A stretch of 64,000 nt of DNA from Methylosinus sp. C49 (GCF_009936375.1 NZ_AP022332.1:1178001-1242000); one strand, 5' to 3'; positions 9,899 through 18,466 are shown, counted from the stretch's first letter. Made by a program: numbers and translations. Notes: generated by a model from the sequence alone, not told the origin.

Positions 9899-10697
9899 CG
9901 AGATCGACGAGGCCATCGACTGGCGGGGCGCACCTGTCGATTGCGGCGAATGTCCGCATGGCGAGCTTCTCGCCGAAGGCCGCTGCAAGCCGCTCCGCGC
10001 CTGCGTTTTCGACCGCTATGCGCGTCGGATCGATCGCTTCTTCGATTGGAATCCGAAGCTGGCGCGACTTTATCTCGCGCATCCCTATTTCGAGGTGCGC
10101 GCCTGGGCCGCAAAAGCCGCCGAGATATTCCTGCTGCCGGCGCTTTTGGACGATCCCGAAGAGACCGTGCGCTGGAGCGCGGCGCGGCGCCTGCCGGACC
10201 GCTATCTTCTCAAGCTTCGCAATGATCCGCATCGCGAGGTGAGGATCAGGGTCGCGCATCGGCTCGACCCCGTCGATCTTCTGCCGATGATCGAGGACCG
10301 CGACTATTATGTTCGTCAGGTCGTCGCCCGTCGAATATCGCCCGATCTGCTGGTGCTGATGATCGACGACGACGAGATCGAGGTGCGGCGCGTGGTCGCT
10401 CAGCGCATTGCGCCGCAGGCGCTGAAACGCATGACGACCGACCCGGACGCCACAGTCCGCTTCGAGGCCGCGCAACGGCTCGACGCCGCGCTGCTTCCCG
10501 ATCTCATCGGCGACCCGGACTGGCGCGTGCGTTACGAGGTGGCGCAGCGCGCCGCCCTCACGGACATTCGACTTCTTCTCTCCGACGAGGATCCGATCGT
10601 GCGCGAGACCGCGGAAGCGCGGCTCGGCGAGACGCCCGATCCGTCCGGCCGGAAAGTCTTGGAGCGCAACCACAGCCACATCGAGGAACGGATATGA
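9888..10697 (+). CDS. Fe-S LRV repeat protein, copy 2
   Basis: A 269-residue protein. The N-terminal cluster C19-X2-C22-X10-C33-X5-C39 has the same spacing as the copy at 3473-4231. It is followed by about eight 24-residue repeats of the form DPHREVRIRVAHRLDP. This is the 4Fe-4S plus LRV solenoid architecture seen in nif clusters of Azotobacter. It starts inside the TPR gene (ATG 9888) and its stop overlaps nifZ in an ATGA. The repeats form a curved helical surface; a role in nitrogenase maturation or protection is plausible but untested. Confidence 0.87.
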   Translation: MSTDEIDEAIDWRGAPVDCGECPHGELLAEGRCKPLRACVFDRYARRIDRFFDWNPKLARLYLAHPYFEVRAWAAKAAEIFLLPALLDDPEETVRWSAARRLPDRYLLKLRNDPHREVRIRVAHRLDPVDLLPMIEDRDYYVRQVVARRISPDLLVLMIDDDEIEVRRVVAQRIAPQALKRMTTDPDATVRFEAAQRLDAALLPDLIGDPDWRVRYEVAQRAALTDIRLLLSDEDPIVRETAEARLGETPDPSGRKVLERNHSHIEERI

Positions 10698-10990
10698 GCA
10701 ACATCAACCGTGACGACGGCGCCGTCGAGCTGAACGATCCGCCGGCCTTCAACTACGGCGAGAAGGTCAAGTCGAAGAAGGTGGTGCGAAACGACGGAAC
10801 CTTCCCCGGCAAGGACGTCGGCGAGATTCTCGTTAAAAAAGGCGAGATCGGCTACGTCTCGAGCATCGGCACGTTTTTGCAGCAATTCTACATCTACGGA
10901 GTCGAGTTCGTGGAGACCGGCTATAAGGTCGGCATGCGTAAAAAGGAGCTCGAGCCCGTCGAGGTCGTGACCCAAGAGGCGGCTCAATGA
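10694..10990 (+). CDS. nifZ: Nitrogenase maturation protein NifZ
   Basis: A 98-residue protein with the NifZ signature: GEKVKSKKVVRNDGTFPGKD, then KGEIGYVSSIGTFLQQFYIYGVEF and a C-terminal GMRKKELEPV. NifZ acts in formation of the second P-cluster of the MoFe protein (known from Azotobacter). It overlaps both neighbours through ATGA junctions (LRV upstream, the second NifZ-like gene downstream), so the block is translationally coupled. Confidence 0.93.
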   Translation: MSNINRDDGAVELNDPPAFNYGEKVKSKKVVRNDGTFPGKDVGEILVKKGEIGYVSSIGTFLQQFYIYGVEFVETGYKVGMRKKELEPVEVVTQEAAQ

Positions 10991-11211
10991 TCAAATATGA
11001 CTGGGGCATGCGGGTGCGAGCCACCGTCGATCTCTTCAACGACGGCTCTCATCCCGGGCATGAGCCCGATGCTCTGCTGGTGAAGGCCGGCGACCCCGGC
11101 GAGATCGTGCAGATCGGCCAGCATGTCGAGAGTGACACGCCTGTGTATATCGTCGAATTCGGCGAGAAGACGGTGATCGGCTGCTTCGAGGAGGAGATCG
11201 AGCCCGTTTGA
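10987..11211 (+). CDS. Second small NifZ-family protein
   Basis: A 74-residue protein resembling the NifZ SH3-like domain: MRVRATVDLFNDGSHPGHEPDALLVKAGDPGEIVQIG followed by YIVEFGEKTVIGCFEEEIEPV. The ending parallels the RKKELEPV of the preceding NifZ. Start overlaps the nifZ stop (ATGA). It looks like a tandem single-domain NifZ rather than a fragment, since it has its own start and complete fold pattern. Confidence 0.78.
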   Translation: MIKYDWGMRVRATVDLFNDGSHPGHEPDALLVKAGDPGEIVQIGQHVESDTPVYIVEFGEKTVIGCFEEEIEPV

Positions 11212-11286
11212 CGCGCTGATTTTTCACACGACTCGCGGTATGAACATTGCTAAACGACAAGGGTCAACCTAACAGCGAGGCGCAGT

Positions 11287-11499
11287 GTGAAAGTCATGAT
11301 CCGCAGAGGCTCCGACGGCATTCTTTCGGCCTATGTGCCGAAGAAGGATCTCGAAGAGCCGATCGTCGAACAGGAGAGCCCTCAATTGTGGGGCGGCACA
11401 GTGACCCTCGCGAATGGTTGGGTGCTTCAGCTGCCGGAGATGGCCGCGGAAACGTCGCTTCCGATCACGGTCGAAGCCAAGAAAATAAGTGGAGACTGA
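11287..11499 (+). CDS. nifT: NifT/FixU family protein
   Basis: A 70-residue protein beginning with GTG and reading MKVMIRRGSDGILSAYVPKKDLEE, with WGGTVTLANGWVLQLPEM in the middle; both are NifT/FixU signatures and the length is typical. The role is accessory and mutants elsewhere have mild phenotypes. It lies 75 bp after the second NifZ gene; the gap (11212-11286) contains no promoter I can support, only a GCGAGGCGCA ribosome-site region. Confidence 0.92.
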   Translation: MKVMIRRGSDGILSAYVPKKDLEEPIVEQESPQLWGGTVTLANGWVLQLPEMAAETSLPITVEAKKISGD

Positions 11500-11502
11500 A
11501 AA

Positions 11503-11766
11503 ATGCCGATCGCGACCGAGCAACTCGAGGCGATCGACGCGACGCTCGCGACGGCGGCCGCCGATCAGGCGGCCGTTTCCGCTCTGAGACAAGTCGCACC
11601 GGGCCTCACGGCGATGAGATGCGACAAAGCGGATATTCAGGACGAGACGCCGTTTCGCACCTATGAGAACTGCGATCTGTTCCTGATCGACGCCCGCGAT
11701 CATTGCGTCAAGATTACAGCGGATCCGACCATCGCCACAGGTTTGGTGGTTGCCCCGAAAAGGTGA
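11503..11766 (+). CDS. Small nif-associated protein of unknown function (87 aa)
   Basis: An 87-residue acidic soluble protein three bases after nifT. Features seen: an Ala-rich N-terminal helix (EQLEAIDATLATAAADQAAVS), a single conserved-looking stretch MRCDKADIQDETPFRTYENCDLFLIDARDHC with three cysteines, and a short hydrophobic C-terminus. Small proteins of this kind occur after nifT in alphaproteobacterial nif operons; I cannot assign a family name with certainty. It is followed six bases later by the DegT-like gene. Confidence 0.75.
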   Translation: MPIATEQLEAIDATLATAAADQAAVSALRQVAPGLTAMRCDKADIQDETPFRTYENCDLFLIDARDHCVKITADPTIATGLVVAPKR

Positions 11767-11772
11767 GCGAGC

Positions 11773-12924
11773 ATGCAGACGTCCCTTCTGCCGATGAATG
11801 ATCCGGACCTCGCCCAGAGTGATCTGGACGCGGTCGTCGAGACGATCACTTCTCCGCGATTGTCCGCGGGACCGAAAGTCGAAGAATTCGAGACGGAGTT
11901 CGCCGCATACCTCGGCCGCAAGCACGCGATCGCCGTATCCAGCGGGACGATCGGTCTTTTGCTGACCTTGCGCGCCTATGGCGTTGGCCCAGGCGACGAG
12001 GTTGTCGCCTCTGCTCATTCTTTCCGTGAGACGACGCATGCGATCGCGCTCTCTGGCGCGCGGCCGGTGTTCGCGGACATCGACTATTGGGCCGGAACTT
12101 TGGCGCCTGAAAAGGCGGAAGCGGTCATTACCGACAAGACCAAGGCGATCGTCGCGGGCAACTCCAACGGACATCCGGCTCCTTGGGAGCCGTTTCGCCA
12201 GCTCGCCGAAGCGAAGAAGCTGATCCTCATCGAAGATTCGACCGAGGCCATCGGCTCCATATACAAGGGCAAGCTGGTCGGCTCCTTCGGCGATTGCTCG
12301 GTGTTCGACTTTTCCCAGCCCGGCGTCATCGCCTGCGGCGAGGGAGGCATGATCGTCACCGATGATGACGACCGCGCCTCGGCGATCCGTAGTCTTCGCA
12401 GCCGGCGGATCGCGGAGCGGTCCTCGGTGGTGCTGGGCGCCTATCCTCCCATGCAGGCGGCGATGAGCGACATCACTGCGGCGCTCGGTCTCGCGCAGTT
12501 TCGGCGCCTGGAGCTGCTGCTGGCTCGCCGCACCCGAGTCGAGCGCTGGTTCTACCAATATGTGAAGTCCTTCGAAGGGATCAAAGATCCCTATATCGCG
12601 CCCGACGTGGAAGAGGTTCACTGGTTCCTCTATGTCGTGCATCTCGGCACGCGTTTCTCGCGCTCGAGCCGCGACCAGATCATCGAAGATTTGCAGACGG
12701 AGAAGATCGACGCCGCCGCCTATTCGCATCCGCTGCATCTGCAACGCTACTACTTCGATCTCGGCTATCGGCGCGGCAATTTCTTCGTGACCGAAAAGGT
12801 CGCGGATCGAGCGGTCGCGCTGCCGTTCCACGCTCATCTGACGGAAAACCAGATCGCTTTCATCGTGGGCACGATGAAGGACGCATCGATAAATATCGGC
12901 GCGGGCGCCGCCATTTATCTGTAA
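11773..12924 (+). CDS. DegT/DnrJ/EryC1/StrS-family protein lacking the PLP lysine
   Basis: A 383-residue fold-type I aminotransferase homologue. It keeps the phosphate-binding SSGT motif (57-60), the PLP-ring Asp (IEDSTEAIGS, D155) and the GEGGMIVT block (189-196). However, the block that should read F-x-F-x-x-x-K-x-I before GEGG reads FDFSQPGVIACGEGG, with Gly184 where the Schiff-base Lys belongs. Canonical transamination is therefore unlikely; His-for-Lys members such as ColD show that non-transaminase chemistry is possible. It is the last gene of the nifB operon and is followed by a GC-rich hairpin. Its nitrogen-fixation role is unknown. Confidence 0.88.
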   Translation: MQTSLLPMNDPDLAQSDLDAVVETITSPRLSAGPKVEEFETEFAAYLGRKHAIAVSSGTIGLLLTLRAYGVGPGDEVVASAHSFRETTHAIALSGARPVFADIDYWAGTLAPEKAEAVITDKTKAIVAGNSNGHPAPWEPFRQLAEAKKLILIEDSTEAIGSIYKGKLVGSFGDCSVFDFSQPGVIACGEGGMIVTDDDDRASAIRSLRSRRIAERSSVVLGAYPPMQAAMSDITAALGLAQFRRLELLLARRTRVERWFYQYVKSFEGIKDPYIAPDVEEVHWFLYVVHLGTRFSRSSRDQIIEDLQTEKIDAAAYSHPLHLQRYYFDLGYRRGNFFVTEKVADRAVALPFHAHLTENQIAFIVGTMKDASINIGAGAAIYL

Positions 12925-12929
12925 AAAGT

Positions 12930-12952
12930 CGCGCCGGCCTCGCGCCGGCGCG
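12930..12952 (+). terminator. GC-rich hairpin after the nifB operon
   Basis: CGCGCCGG (12930-12937) pairs with CCGGCGCG (12945-12952), seven-base loop. No T tract follows, so termination efficiency is uncertain. Confidence 0.5.
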
Positions 12953-12971
12953 TCCATTGCGGTCATGTCAT

Positions 12972-12987
12972 TGTCCATAAACGGACG
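12972..12987. promoter_or_regulatory. Imperfect NifA site upstream of ferredoxin/SIR2 unit
   Basis: TGT-N10-ACG, one base from the TGT-N10-ACA consensus, with an internal GTCC/GGAC dyad. It lies about 126 bp upstream of the -24 element at 13114. No perfect NifA site exists in this gap. Confidence 0.4.
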
Positions 12988-13113
12988 TGACTTGAGGCGC
13001 GAGTGGCCGAGAGTGGTCGAAACGCGCGAACGAAAACTCCCATCATCTCTATATGGCGCGCTTTTTTGCCTGCGATGCGTCCCGTCGCGCTCGCAGCTGC
13101 GCGAAATTTAGAG

Positions 13114-13128
13114 TGGTTCGAAACTTGC
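13114..13128 (+). promoter_or_regulatory. Sigma54 promoter of the ferredoxin/SIR2 unit
   Basis: TGGTTC-GAAAC-TTGC with GG-N10-GC spacing and a following T. TSS would be near 13140 and the first gene starts at 13173 after AAGGAGGAG. Confidence 0.7.
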
Positions 13129-13172
13129 TGGAAAGACAGTGTGAGGACCTTTGGCAAGGAGGAGTGAACGAC

Positions 13173-13478
13173 ATGCCGGTACTGACCATTCTGCCGTCGG
13201 GCAAAACCATCGAAGTTGAGCCGGGCAGCAGACTCCTGGACGCAATTCTCAAAGCGGAGGAGAAGATCCAAAGCAAATGTGGTGGCGAGGCCAAGTGCGG
13301 CACCTGCCACCTTTTCGTCCAGGAAGGAAAGAAGAGCCTGTCGAAGACAACCCGCGCGGAAAACGAGCGATTGGATTCGATCGTCGGCGTGGGCTCGAAA
13401 TCGCGTCTCGCTTGCCAAGCCAATTTCGGAACCGAGAACGTCACGGTCGAGCTGCTCGGCTTCGACTCGGGTCGCTGA
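13173..13478 (+). CDS. nif-associated [2Fe-2S] ferredoxin
   Basis: A 101-residue plant/adrenodoxin-fold ferredoxin. The cluster ligands are C36-X5-C42-X2-C45-X35-C81. The strong ribosome site AAGGAGGAG sets the start at ATG 13173; an upstream in-frame extension is basic and crosses the predicted promoter. [2Fe-2S] ferredoxins of this type occur in nif clusters of alphaproteobacteria and Azotobacter. First gene of a four-gene unit (ferredoxin, 71-aa protein, SIR2-like, thioredoxin-fold ferredoxin). Confidence 0.92.
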   Translation: MPVLTILPSGKTIEVEPGSRLLDAILKAEEKIQSKCGGEAKCGTCHLFVQEGKKSLSKTTRAENERLDSIVGVGSKSRLACQANFGTENVTVELLGFDSGR

Positions 13479-13497
13479 GAACCGGAGGGGAATCAAG

Positions 13498-13713
13498 ATG
13501 AGCGACAAATCTGTCATCATTCATGTCCGCTTTTTCAATGACGGCACCGTGCAAGAGATCGGTGAGCGTCCGGCGAGCCTTTCCAGCCAGGAGTGGTTCA
13601 CCAAGCTGACGAACGCTTACGCCATGGACTACATGGCGCTGTCGGGCGGTCGCGGCGCCTTCAAGCTGACGCCGGAGGAACTGGACGTCGCCAAGAGCGC
13701 CACGCTTCAGTGA
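13498..13713 (+). CDS. Unknown 71-aa protein in the ferredoxin/SIR2 unit
   Basis: A 71-residue soluble protein, start ATG 13498 after GGAGGGGAATCAAG. It begins SDKSVIIHVRFFNDGTVQEI (one extended beta hairpin) and ends in LTPEELDVAKSATLQ. No cysteines, membrane segment or recognisable motif. It lies 19 bp after the ferredoxin stop and 40 bp before the SIR2-like start, so it is part of that transcript. Not recognised. Confidence 0.72.
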   Translation: MSDKSVIIHVRFFNDGTVQEIGERPASLSSQEWFTKLTNAYAMDYMALSGGRGAFKLTPEELDVAKSATLQ

Positions 13714-13753
13714 CAGTACAGGCAATCCGGGTTCGACGAGAGGAGAAACACAA

Positions 13754-14653
13754 GTGCTGAGCGCAATCAAAACGGGGTTTGAGCGAGGCCTCGTGATACC
13801 CTATCTCGGACCCGGCGTGCTGACGCTGGCGACGGGCGGGAACCCTGTTCCCGCCTCTCCCGAAGAATTGGTCGTGCAGCTGACGAAGGCTGCGACCGTT
13901 CCGCACAAAATCCGCAACAATCTCACCGCTGCGGCTCAATACATCGAGAACTTCAAGCATCGCAAAACGATCTCGGCAGCGATGAAGAAGGCTTTCGAGG
14001 TGTCGCCCGATCCGAGCGTGCTGCACAATTGGATCGCCGAGCAGCCGACCCTGCCGCTGGTGGTCAACGCTTGGTATGACGATCTACCCCAGAAGTCGCT
14101 CACGGGGCGCAAAAGCTGGGGAATCGTCCAAGGCGTGTCGCAAGCCGAACATTTCGGCTATTGGGTGAATTATTTCCGACCCGACTCGTCGCTCGTGCCC
14201 AATAAGGAATTCATCCGTGACGGATCTGGCGCAAAGGCTCCTGCCGAGGCGCCCGAAGAAACCCTGTCTTGGGAGACGCTGCTCTATCAACCGATCGGCT
14301 CCGTCACTCCGGCGGCCAACTTCGTGATCTCGGACTCCGACTATGTCGAAGTGCTGACAGAAATCGACATTCAGACGCCGATTCCGGAGGCCGTTCAGTC
14401 GATCCGCAAGGGCCGCAGCTTCCTCTTTCTCGGCTGCCGTTTCACGACCCAGCTCGAGCGCAATTTCGCTCGCCAGATCATGAAGCGTTCTTCCGATCAG
14501 CATTGGGCCGTGATCGAAGGACCGCTGACGAAAAACGAAGCGAAGTTCCTCGCCGAGCAGAACATCACGCGTATCGAGACGCCGCTCGCCGAATTTGTCG
14601 CGAGCCTCACCGGGAAACCGGTGGTCGCCTCGACCGCCGACGCCGCGGCTTGA
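13754..14653 (+). CDS. SIR2-like domain protein in the nif cluster
   Basis: A 299-residue protein starting with GTG after AGGAGAAACACAA. Landmarks of the SIR2_2-type Rossmann domain are PYLGPGVL (16-23), the N-W-Y-D-D-L block (105-111, normally T-N-Y-D), a ISDSDYVEVL block (192-201) and the strand SFLFLGCRF (222-230). Where active members have L-H-G with the catalytic His, this protein reads YQPIGSV (178-184), so NAD hydrolysis or deacylation may be absent. Flanked by ferredoxin-type genes. SIR2-fold proteins are best known from defence and deacylation; this one is embedded in a nitrogen-fixation unit and its role is unknown. Confidence 0.75.
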   Translation: MLSAIKTGFERGLVIPYLGPGVLTLATGGNPVPASPEELVVQLTKAATVPHKIRNNLTAAAQYIENFKHRKTISAAMKKAFEVSPDPSVLHNWIAEQPTLPLVVNAWYDDLPQKSLTGRKSWGIVQGVSQAEHFGYWVNYFRPDSSLVPNKEFIRDGSGAKAPAEAPEETLSWETLLYQPIGSVTPAANFVISDSDYVEVLTEIDIQTPIPEAVQSIRKGRSFLFLGCRFTTQLERNFARQIMKRSSDQHWAVIEGPLTKNEAKFLAEQNITRIETPLAEFVASLTGKPVVASTADAAA

Positions 14654-14697
14654 ACGGCCGGAGCGTCGACGGAGATCAGTCAATCCAGGACAAGAAA

Positions 14698-15030
14698 ATG
14701 CTCGAAGAACTTCCGGTCGTGTTCAAATACCATGTGTTCACATGCTTTCAGCAACGCCCGCCGGGACACCCCCGCGGAAGCTGCACCACTTCCGGCGCGA
14801 AGCCGTTGTGGGATCGGCTGCAGGCGAAGCTCGGCGCACAGCCTTTGCCCGATGTCTCGATGACGGCGACGGGGTGCCTCGGCTTCTGCCGCGCCGGCCC
14901 GCTGATGGTCGTCTATCCGCAAGGCGTCTGGTATGCGCCGCGGACCGAGGCGGATATCGATGAAATCGTTCAATCGCATTTCATCGACGGCAATCCTGTC
15001 GAGCGCTTGATCATCGTGCCGCAGCTCTGA
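14698..15030 (+). CDS. Thioredoxin-fold [2Fe-2S] ferredoxin (Shethna FeSI type)
   Basis: A 110-residue protein. Ligand cysteines C16, C29, C60 and C64 are arranged as C-X12-C-X30-C-X3-C, with the RGSCTTSGA and GCLGFC blocks typical of thioredoxin-like [2Fe-2S] ferredoxins (Shethna protein I, NuoE-like). In Azotobacter this protein is co-regulated with nitrogenase. Start ATG 14698 is preceded by a weak GGACAAG. It closes the ferredoxin/SIR2 unit and is followed by a strong terminator. Confidence 0.92.
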   Translation: MLEELPVVFKYHVFTCFQQRPPGHPRGSCTTSGAKPLWDRLQAKLGAQPLPDVSMTATGCLGFCRAGPLMVVYPQGVWYAPRTEADIDEIVQSHFIDGNPVERLIIVPQL

Positions 15031-15051
15031 CAGCGCCATACATACACTTCG

Positions 15052-15081
15052 AAAACGCCCGCGGTCGCCGCGGGCGTTTTT
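15052..15081 (+). terminator. Rho-independent terminator of the ferredoxin/SIR2 unit
   Basis: Perfect 13-bp stem AAAACGCCCGCGG / CCGCGGGCGTTTT with TCG loop, ending in a run of T. Confidence 0.93.
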
Positions 15082-15110
15082 CATTTGTGAAGGCCAGGAA
15101 ATGGCGCCTA

Positions 15111-15151
15111 CGAAACAAAAAGGCCGGAGTGAGCGCTCCGGCCTTGTTTCG
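15111..15151 (-). terminator. Terminator of the receiver-like gene
   Basis: AAGGCCGGAG / CTCCGGCCTT 10-bp stem, extended by outer CGAAACA/TGTTTCG pairing. On the reverse strand the stem is followed by TTTTTG. It faces the nif terminator at 15052. Confidence 0.85.
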
Positions 15152-15170
15152 CCTTCGAATGCGTCGAGTG

Positions 15171-15596
15171 TCAGAGAACCGTCAACGGAATGGCGACTCC
15201 TTGACGACGGCCCAGAAGAACGTCCACTTTCTGTCGCACGAACTCGACGGTCAGCGGCTTCACGATATAGCCGTGAGCGCCCGCCGCCTGGCTCTCTTTG
15301 CCGAAGCCGCTCTGCAGAGAATCTACGATCACCAGCACCTTCACGCCGGATATGCGTTGCGGAATTTCCTTCAACATAGGAAGGCCCGCCGCCTTCACGA
15401 CATTTTCCGACAAAATCAAAAGATCGGGCTTTGCCGCGGCGGCCTTGTCGAAGGCGGCGTCGAGGCTTCCGATCTCATGGGTCTCATATTCGTCGTGCAG
15501 CATGAACTGAAGCGCCGCCCGAATGATCTCGTCGTCGTCGACGACGAAAATGCGCTTGTTTTCGACCGCCCTGGACGTTTCGACGCCGATTTGCAT
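15171..15596 (-). CDS. Single-domain receiver-like protein without phospho-acceptor Asp
   Basis: A 141-residue stand-alone CheY-like domain. It retains the acidic patch (VVDDDE, 18-23), the switch region (VIVDS, 89-93) and the beta-5 Lys (IVKPL, K113). At the end of beta-3, where the phosphorylated Asp should be, it reads DLLILSENV with Ser63. No output domain. The start at ATG 15596 (GGAG 10 bases upstream) is preferred over a longer form from 15662. It is divergent from nifH, sharing the 408-bp regulatory gap. Probable non-phosphorylated (pseudo-receiver) protein-interaction module; role unknown. Confidence 0.8.
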   Translation of the reverse strand: MQIGVETSRAVENKRIFVVDDDEIIRAALQFMLHDEYETHEIGSLDAAFDKAAAAKPDLLILSENVVKAAGLPMLKEIPQRISGVKVLVIVDSLQSGFGKESQAAGAHGYIVKPLTVEFVRQKVDVLLGRRQGVAIPLTVL

Positions 15597-15745
15597 CTCG
15601 TCTGCTCCGTAGTTTGACTGCCCGCTTTCTAAGCAATCGTTATGCCGTGCCCATGCCGACAAAGCCGACGCAGCTTGTCCGATTCTTACAATAGTTCCGA
15701 ACGAGCCTGTCGCCTAAATGCCCTTCGTCCGATTCCGCGCATCAC

Positions 15746-15761
15746 TGTCTGCTTTGACACA
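15746..15761. promoter_or_regulatory. NifA upstream activator sequence (nifH)
   Basis: Perfect TGT-N10-ACA, 72 bp before the nifH -24 element. The 15597-16004 gap contains this site, the nifH promoter and a near-palindrome CTTGTTTACAAG (15797-15808); no gene. Confidence 0.88.
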
Positions 15762-15827
15762 CCCCCCTCGGCCCCGTCAGGCGCCACGAATAACTCCTTG
15801 TTTACAAGTGTCTTAATCGATCTTTGA

Positions 15828-16892
<1,065 letters not shown>

Positions 16893-16909
16893 TCCGTTTG
16901 AAAGCTAGC

Positions 16910-16935
16910 GGCCCGGCCTCGAACGGGGCCGGGCC
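16910..16935 (+). other. Intercistronic hairpin nifH-nifD
   Basis: GGCCCGGCC / GGCCGGGCC 9-bp stem with an eight-base loop, followed by GATCTTT. Such nifH 3' hairpins are known to stabilise nifH mRNA; that role is inferred here. Confidence 0.7.
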
Positions 16936-16974
16936 GATCTTTCAGACAAGGACTAATCAGAAAGGGATGGCGTC

Positions 16975-18441
16975 ATGAGCCTGGCTCAACCCGAATCCAT
17001 CGAAGACCTCAAGGCGCGCAATAAGGCGCTGATCAAAGAGGTTCTCGAAGTTTATCCTGAGAAGACCGCCAAGCGCCGCGCGAAGCACCTCGGCACGTTC
17101 GAGGATGGCAAGCCGGATTGCGGCGTGAAGTCCAACATCAAGTCGATCCCCGGCGTGATGACGATCCGTGGCTGCGCTTACGCCGGTTCGAAGGGCGTCG
17201 TGTGGGGCCCGATCAAGGACATGATCCACATCAGCCACGGCCCGGTCGGCTGCGGTCAGTATTCCTGGGCGTCTCGTCGTAACTACTATATCGGCGTGAC
17301 GGGCATCGACACCTTCGGCACGATGCAGTTCACCTCGGACTTCCAGGAAAAGGACATCGTGTTCGGCGGCGACAAGAAGCTCGCCAAGCTGATCGATGAA
17401 ATCCAGGAGCTGTTCCCCCTCAACAAGGGCATCTCCGTCCAGTCCGAGTGCCCGATCGGTCTGATCGGCGACGACATCGAGGCCGTCTCCAAGGCGAAGA
17501 CCAAGGAGTACAACGGCCATACGATCGTTCCGGTTCGCTGCGAAGGCTTCCGTGGCGTGTCGCAGTCGCTCGGCCACCATCTGGCCAACGATGCGATCCG
17601 CGACTGGGTGTTCGACAAGATGGAGGGCAAGCCCGCTCTCTTCGAAGCGACGCCTTATGACGTTGCGATCATCGGCGACTACAACATCGGCGGCGACGCC
17701 TGGTCTTCGCGCATTCTGCTCGAGGAAATGGGCCTCCGCGTCGTTGCGCAGTGGTCGGGTGACGGCACGATCGCCGAGCTCGAGGCGACGCCTCGCGCGA
17801 AGCTCAACGTGCTGCACTGCTATCGCTCGATGAACTACATCTCCCGTCACATGGAAGAAAAGTACGGGGTTCCGTGGGTCGAGTACAACTTCTTTGGTCC
17901 GTCGAAGATCGAAGAGTCGCTGCGCAAGATCGCCAGCCACTTCGACGACAAGATCAAGGAAGGCGCCGAGCGCGTCATCGCCAAATATCGTCCGCTGATG
18001 GACGCGGTGATCGCCAAGTACCGTCCGCGTCTCGAAGGCAAGAAGGTCATGCTGTTCGTCGGCGGTCTCCGCCCGCGTCACGTGATCGGCGCCTACGAGG
18101 ATCTCGGCATGGAGATCGTCGGCACCGGCTATGAGTTCGGCCACAACGACGACTATCAGCGCACGACTCACTATGTGAAGGACGGCACGCTGATCTATGA
18201 CGACGTGACCGGCTACGAGTTCGAGAAGTTCGTCGAGAAGATCCAGCCCGACCTGGTCGGCTCCGGCATCAAGGAAAAGTACGTCTTCCAGAAGATGGGC
18301 GTTCCTTTCCGCCAGATGCACAGCTGGGACTACTCCGGCCCGTATCACGGCTATGACGGCTTCGCGATCTTCGCTCGCGACATGGACATGGCGATCAACT
18401 CGCCGGTCTGGAAATTCGCCAAGGCGCCCTGGGCGGCTTGA
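16975..18441 (+). CDS. nifD: Nitrogenase MoFe protein alpha subunit NifD
   Basis: A 488-residue alpha subunit. P-cluster ligands are C67 (IRGCAYAG), C93 ([11 protein letters not shown]) and C159 (QSECPIG). FeMo-co ligands are C282 (LHCYRSMNY) and H449 ([17 protein letters not shown]). Together with NifK it forms the N2-reducing heterotetramer. Starts 82 bp after nifH with GAAAGGGATGGCGTC upstream. The signatures are of the molybdenum enzyme (no VnfD/AnfD features). Confidence 0.99.
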   Translation: MSLAQPESIEDLKARNKALIKEVLEVYPEKTAKRRAKHLGTFEDGKPDCGVKSNIKSIPGVMTIRGCAYAGSKGVVWGPIKDMIHISHGPVGCGQYSWASRRNYYIGVTGIDTFGTMQFTSDFQEKDIVFGGDKKLAKLIDEIQELFPLNKGISVQSECPIGLIGDDIEAVSKAKTKEYNGHTIVPVRCEGFRGVSQSLGHHLANDAIRDWVFDKMEGKPALFEATPYDVAIIGDYNIGGDAWSSRILLEEMGLRVVAQWSGDGTIAELEATPRAKLNVLHCYRSMNYISRHMEEKYGVPWVEYNFFGPSKIEESLRKIASHFDDKIKEGAERVIAKYRPLMDAVIAKYRPRLEGKKVMLFVGGLRPRHVIGAYEDLGMEIVGTGYEFGHNDDYQRTTHYVKDGTLIYDDVTGYEFEKFVEKIQPDLVGSGIKEKYVFQKMGVPFRQMHSWDYSGPYHGYDGFAIFARDMDMAINSPVWKFAKAPWAA

Positions 18442-18466
18442 TCGACTGAGTTGCAAACGCTCTCTT

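Noticed and set aside
13754-14653. Reading the SIR2-like gene plus ferredoxins as an antiphage defence system.
   Set aside because: No nuclease, helicase, Argonaute, TIR or other defence partner, catalytic motif altered, and the unit lies inside a NifA-type nif cluster.
15664-15680. TGT-N9-ACA resembling a second NifA site upstream of nifH.
   Set aside because: The spacing is nine bases, not ten, so the half-sites would be out of register.
15797-15808. CTTGTTTACAAG near-palindrome in the nifH control region, considered as an FNR/FixK box.
   Set aside because: It does not match TTGAT-N4-ATCAA; no regulator can be assigned.
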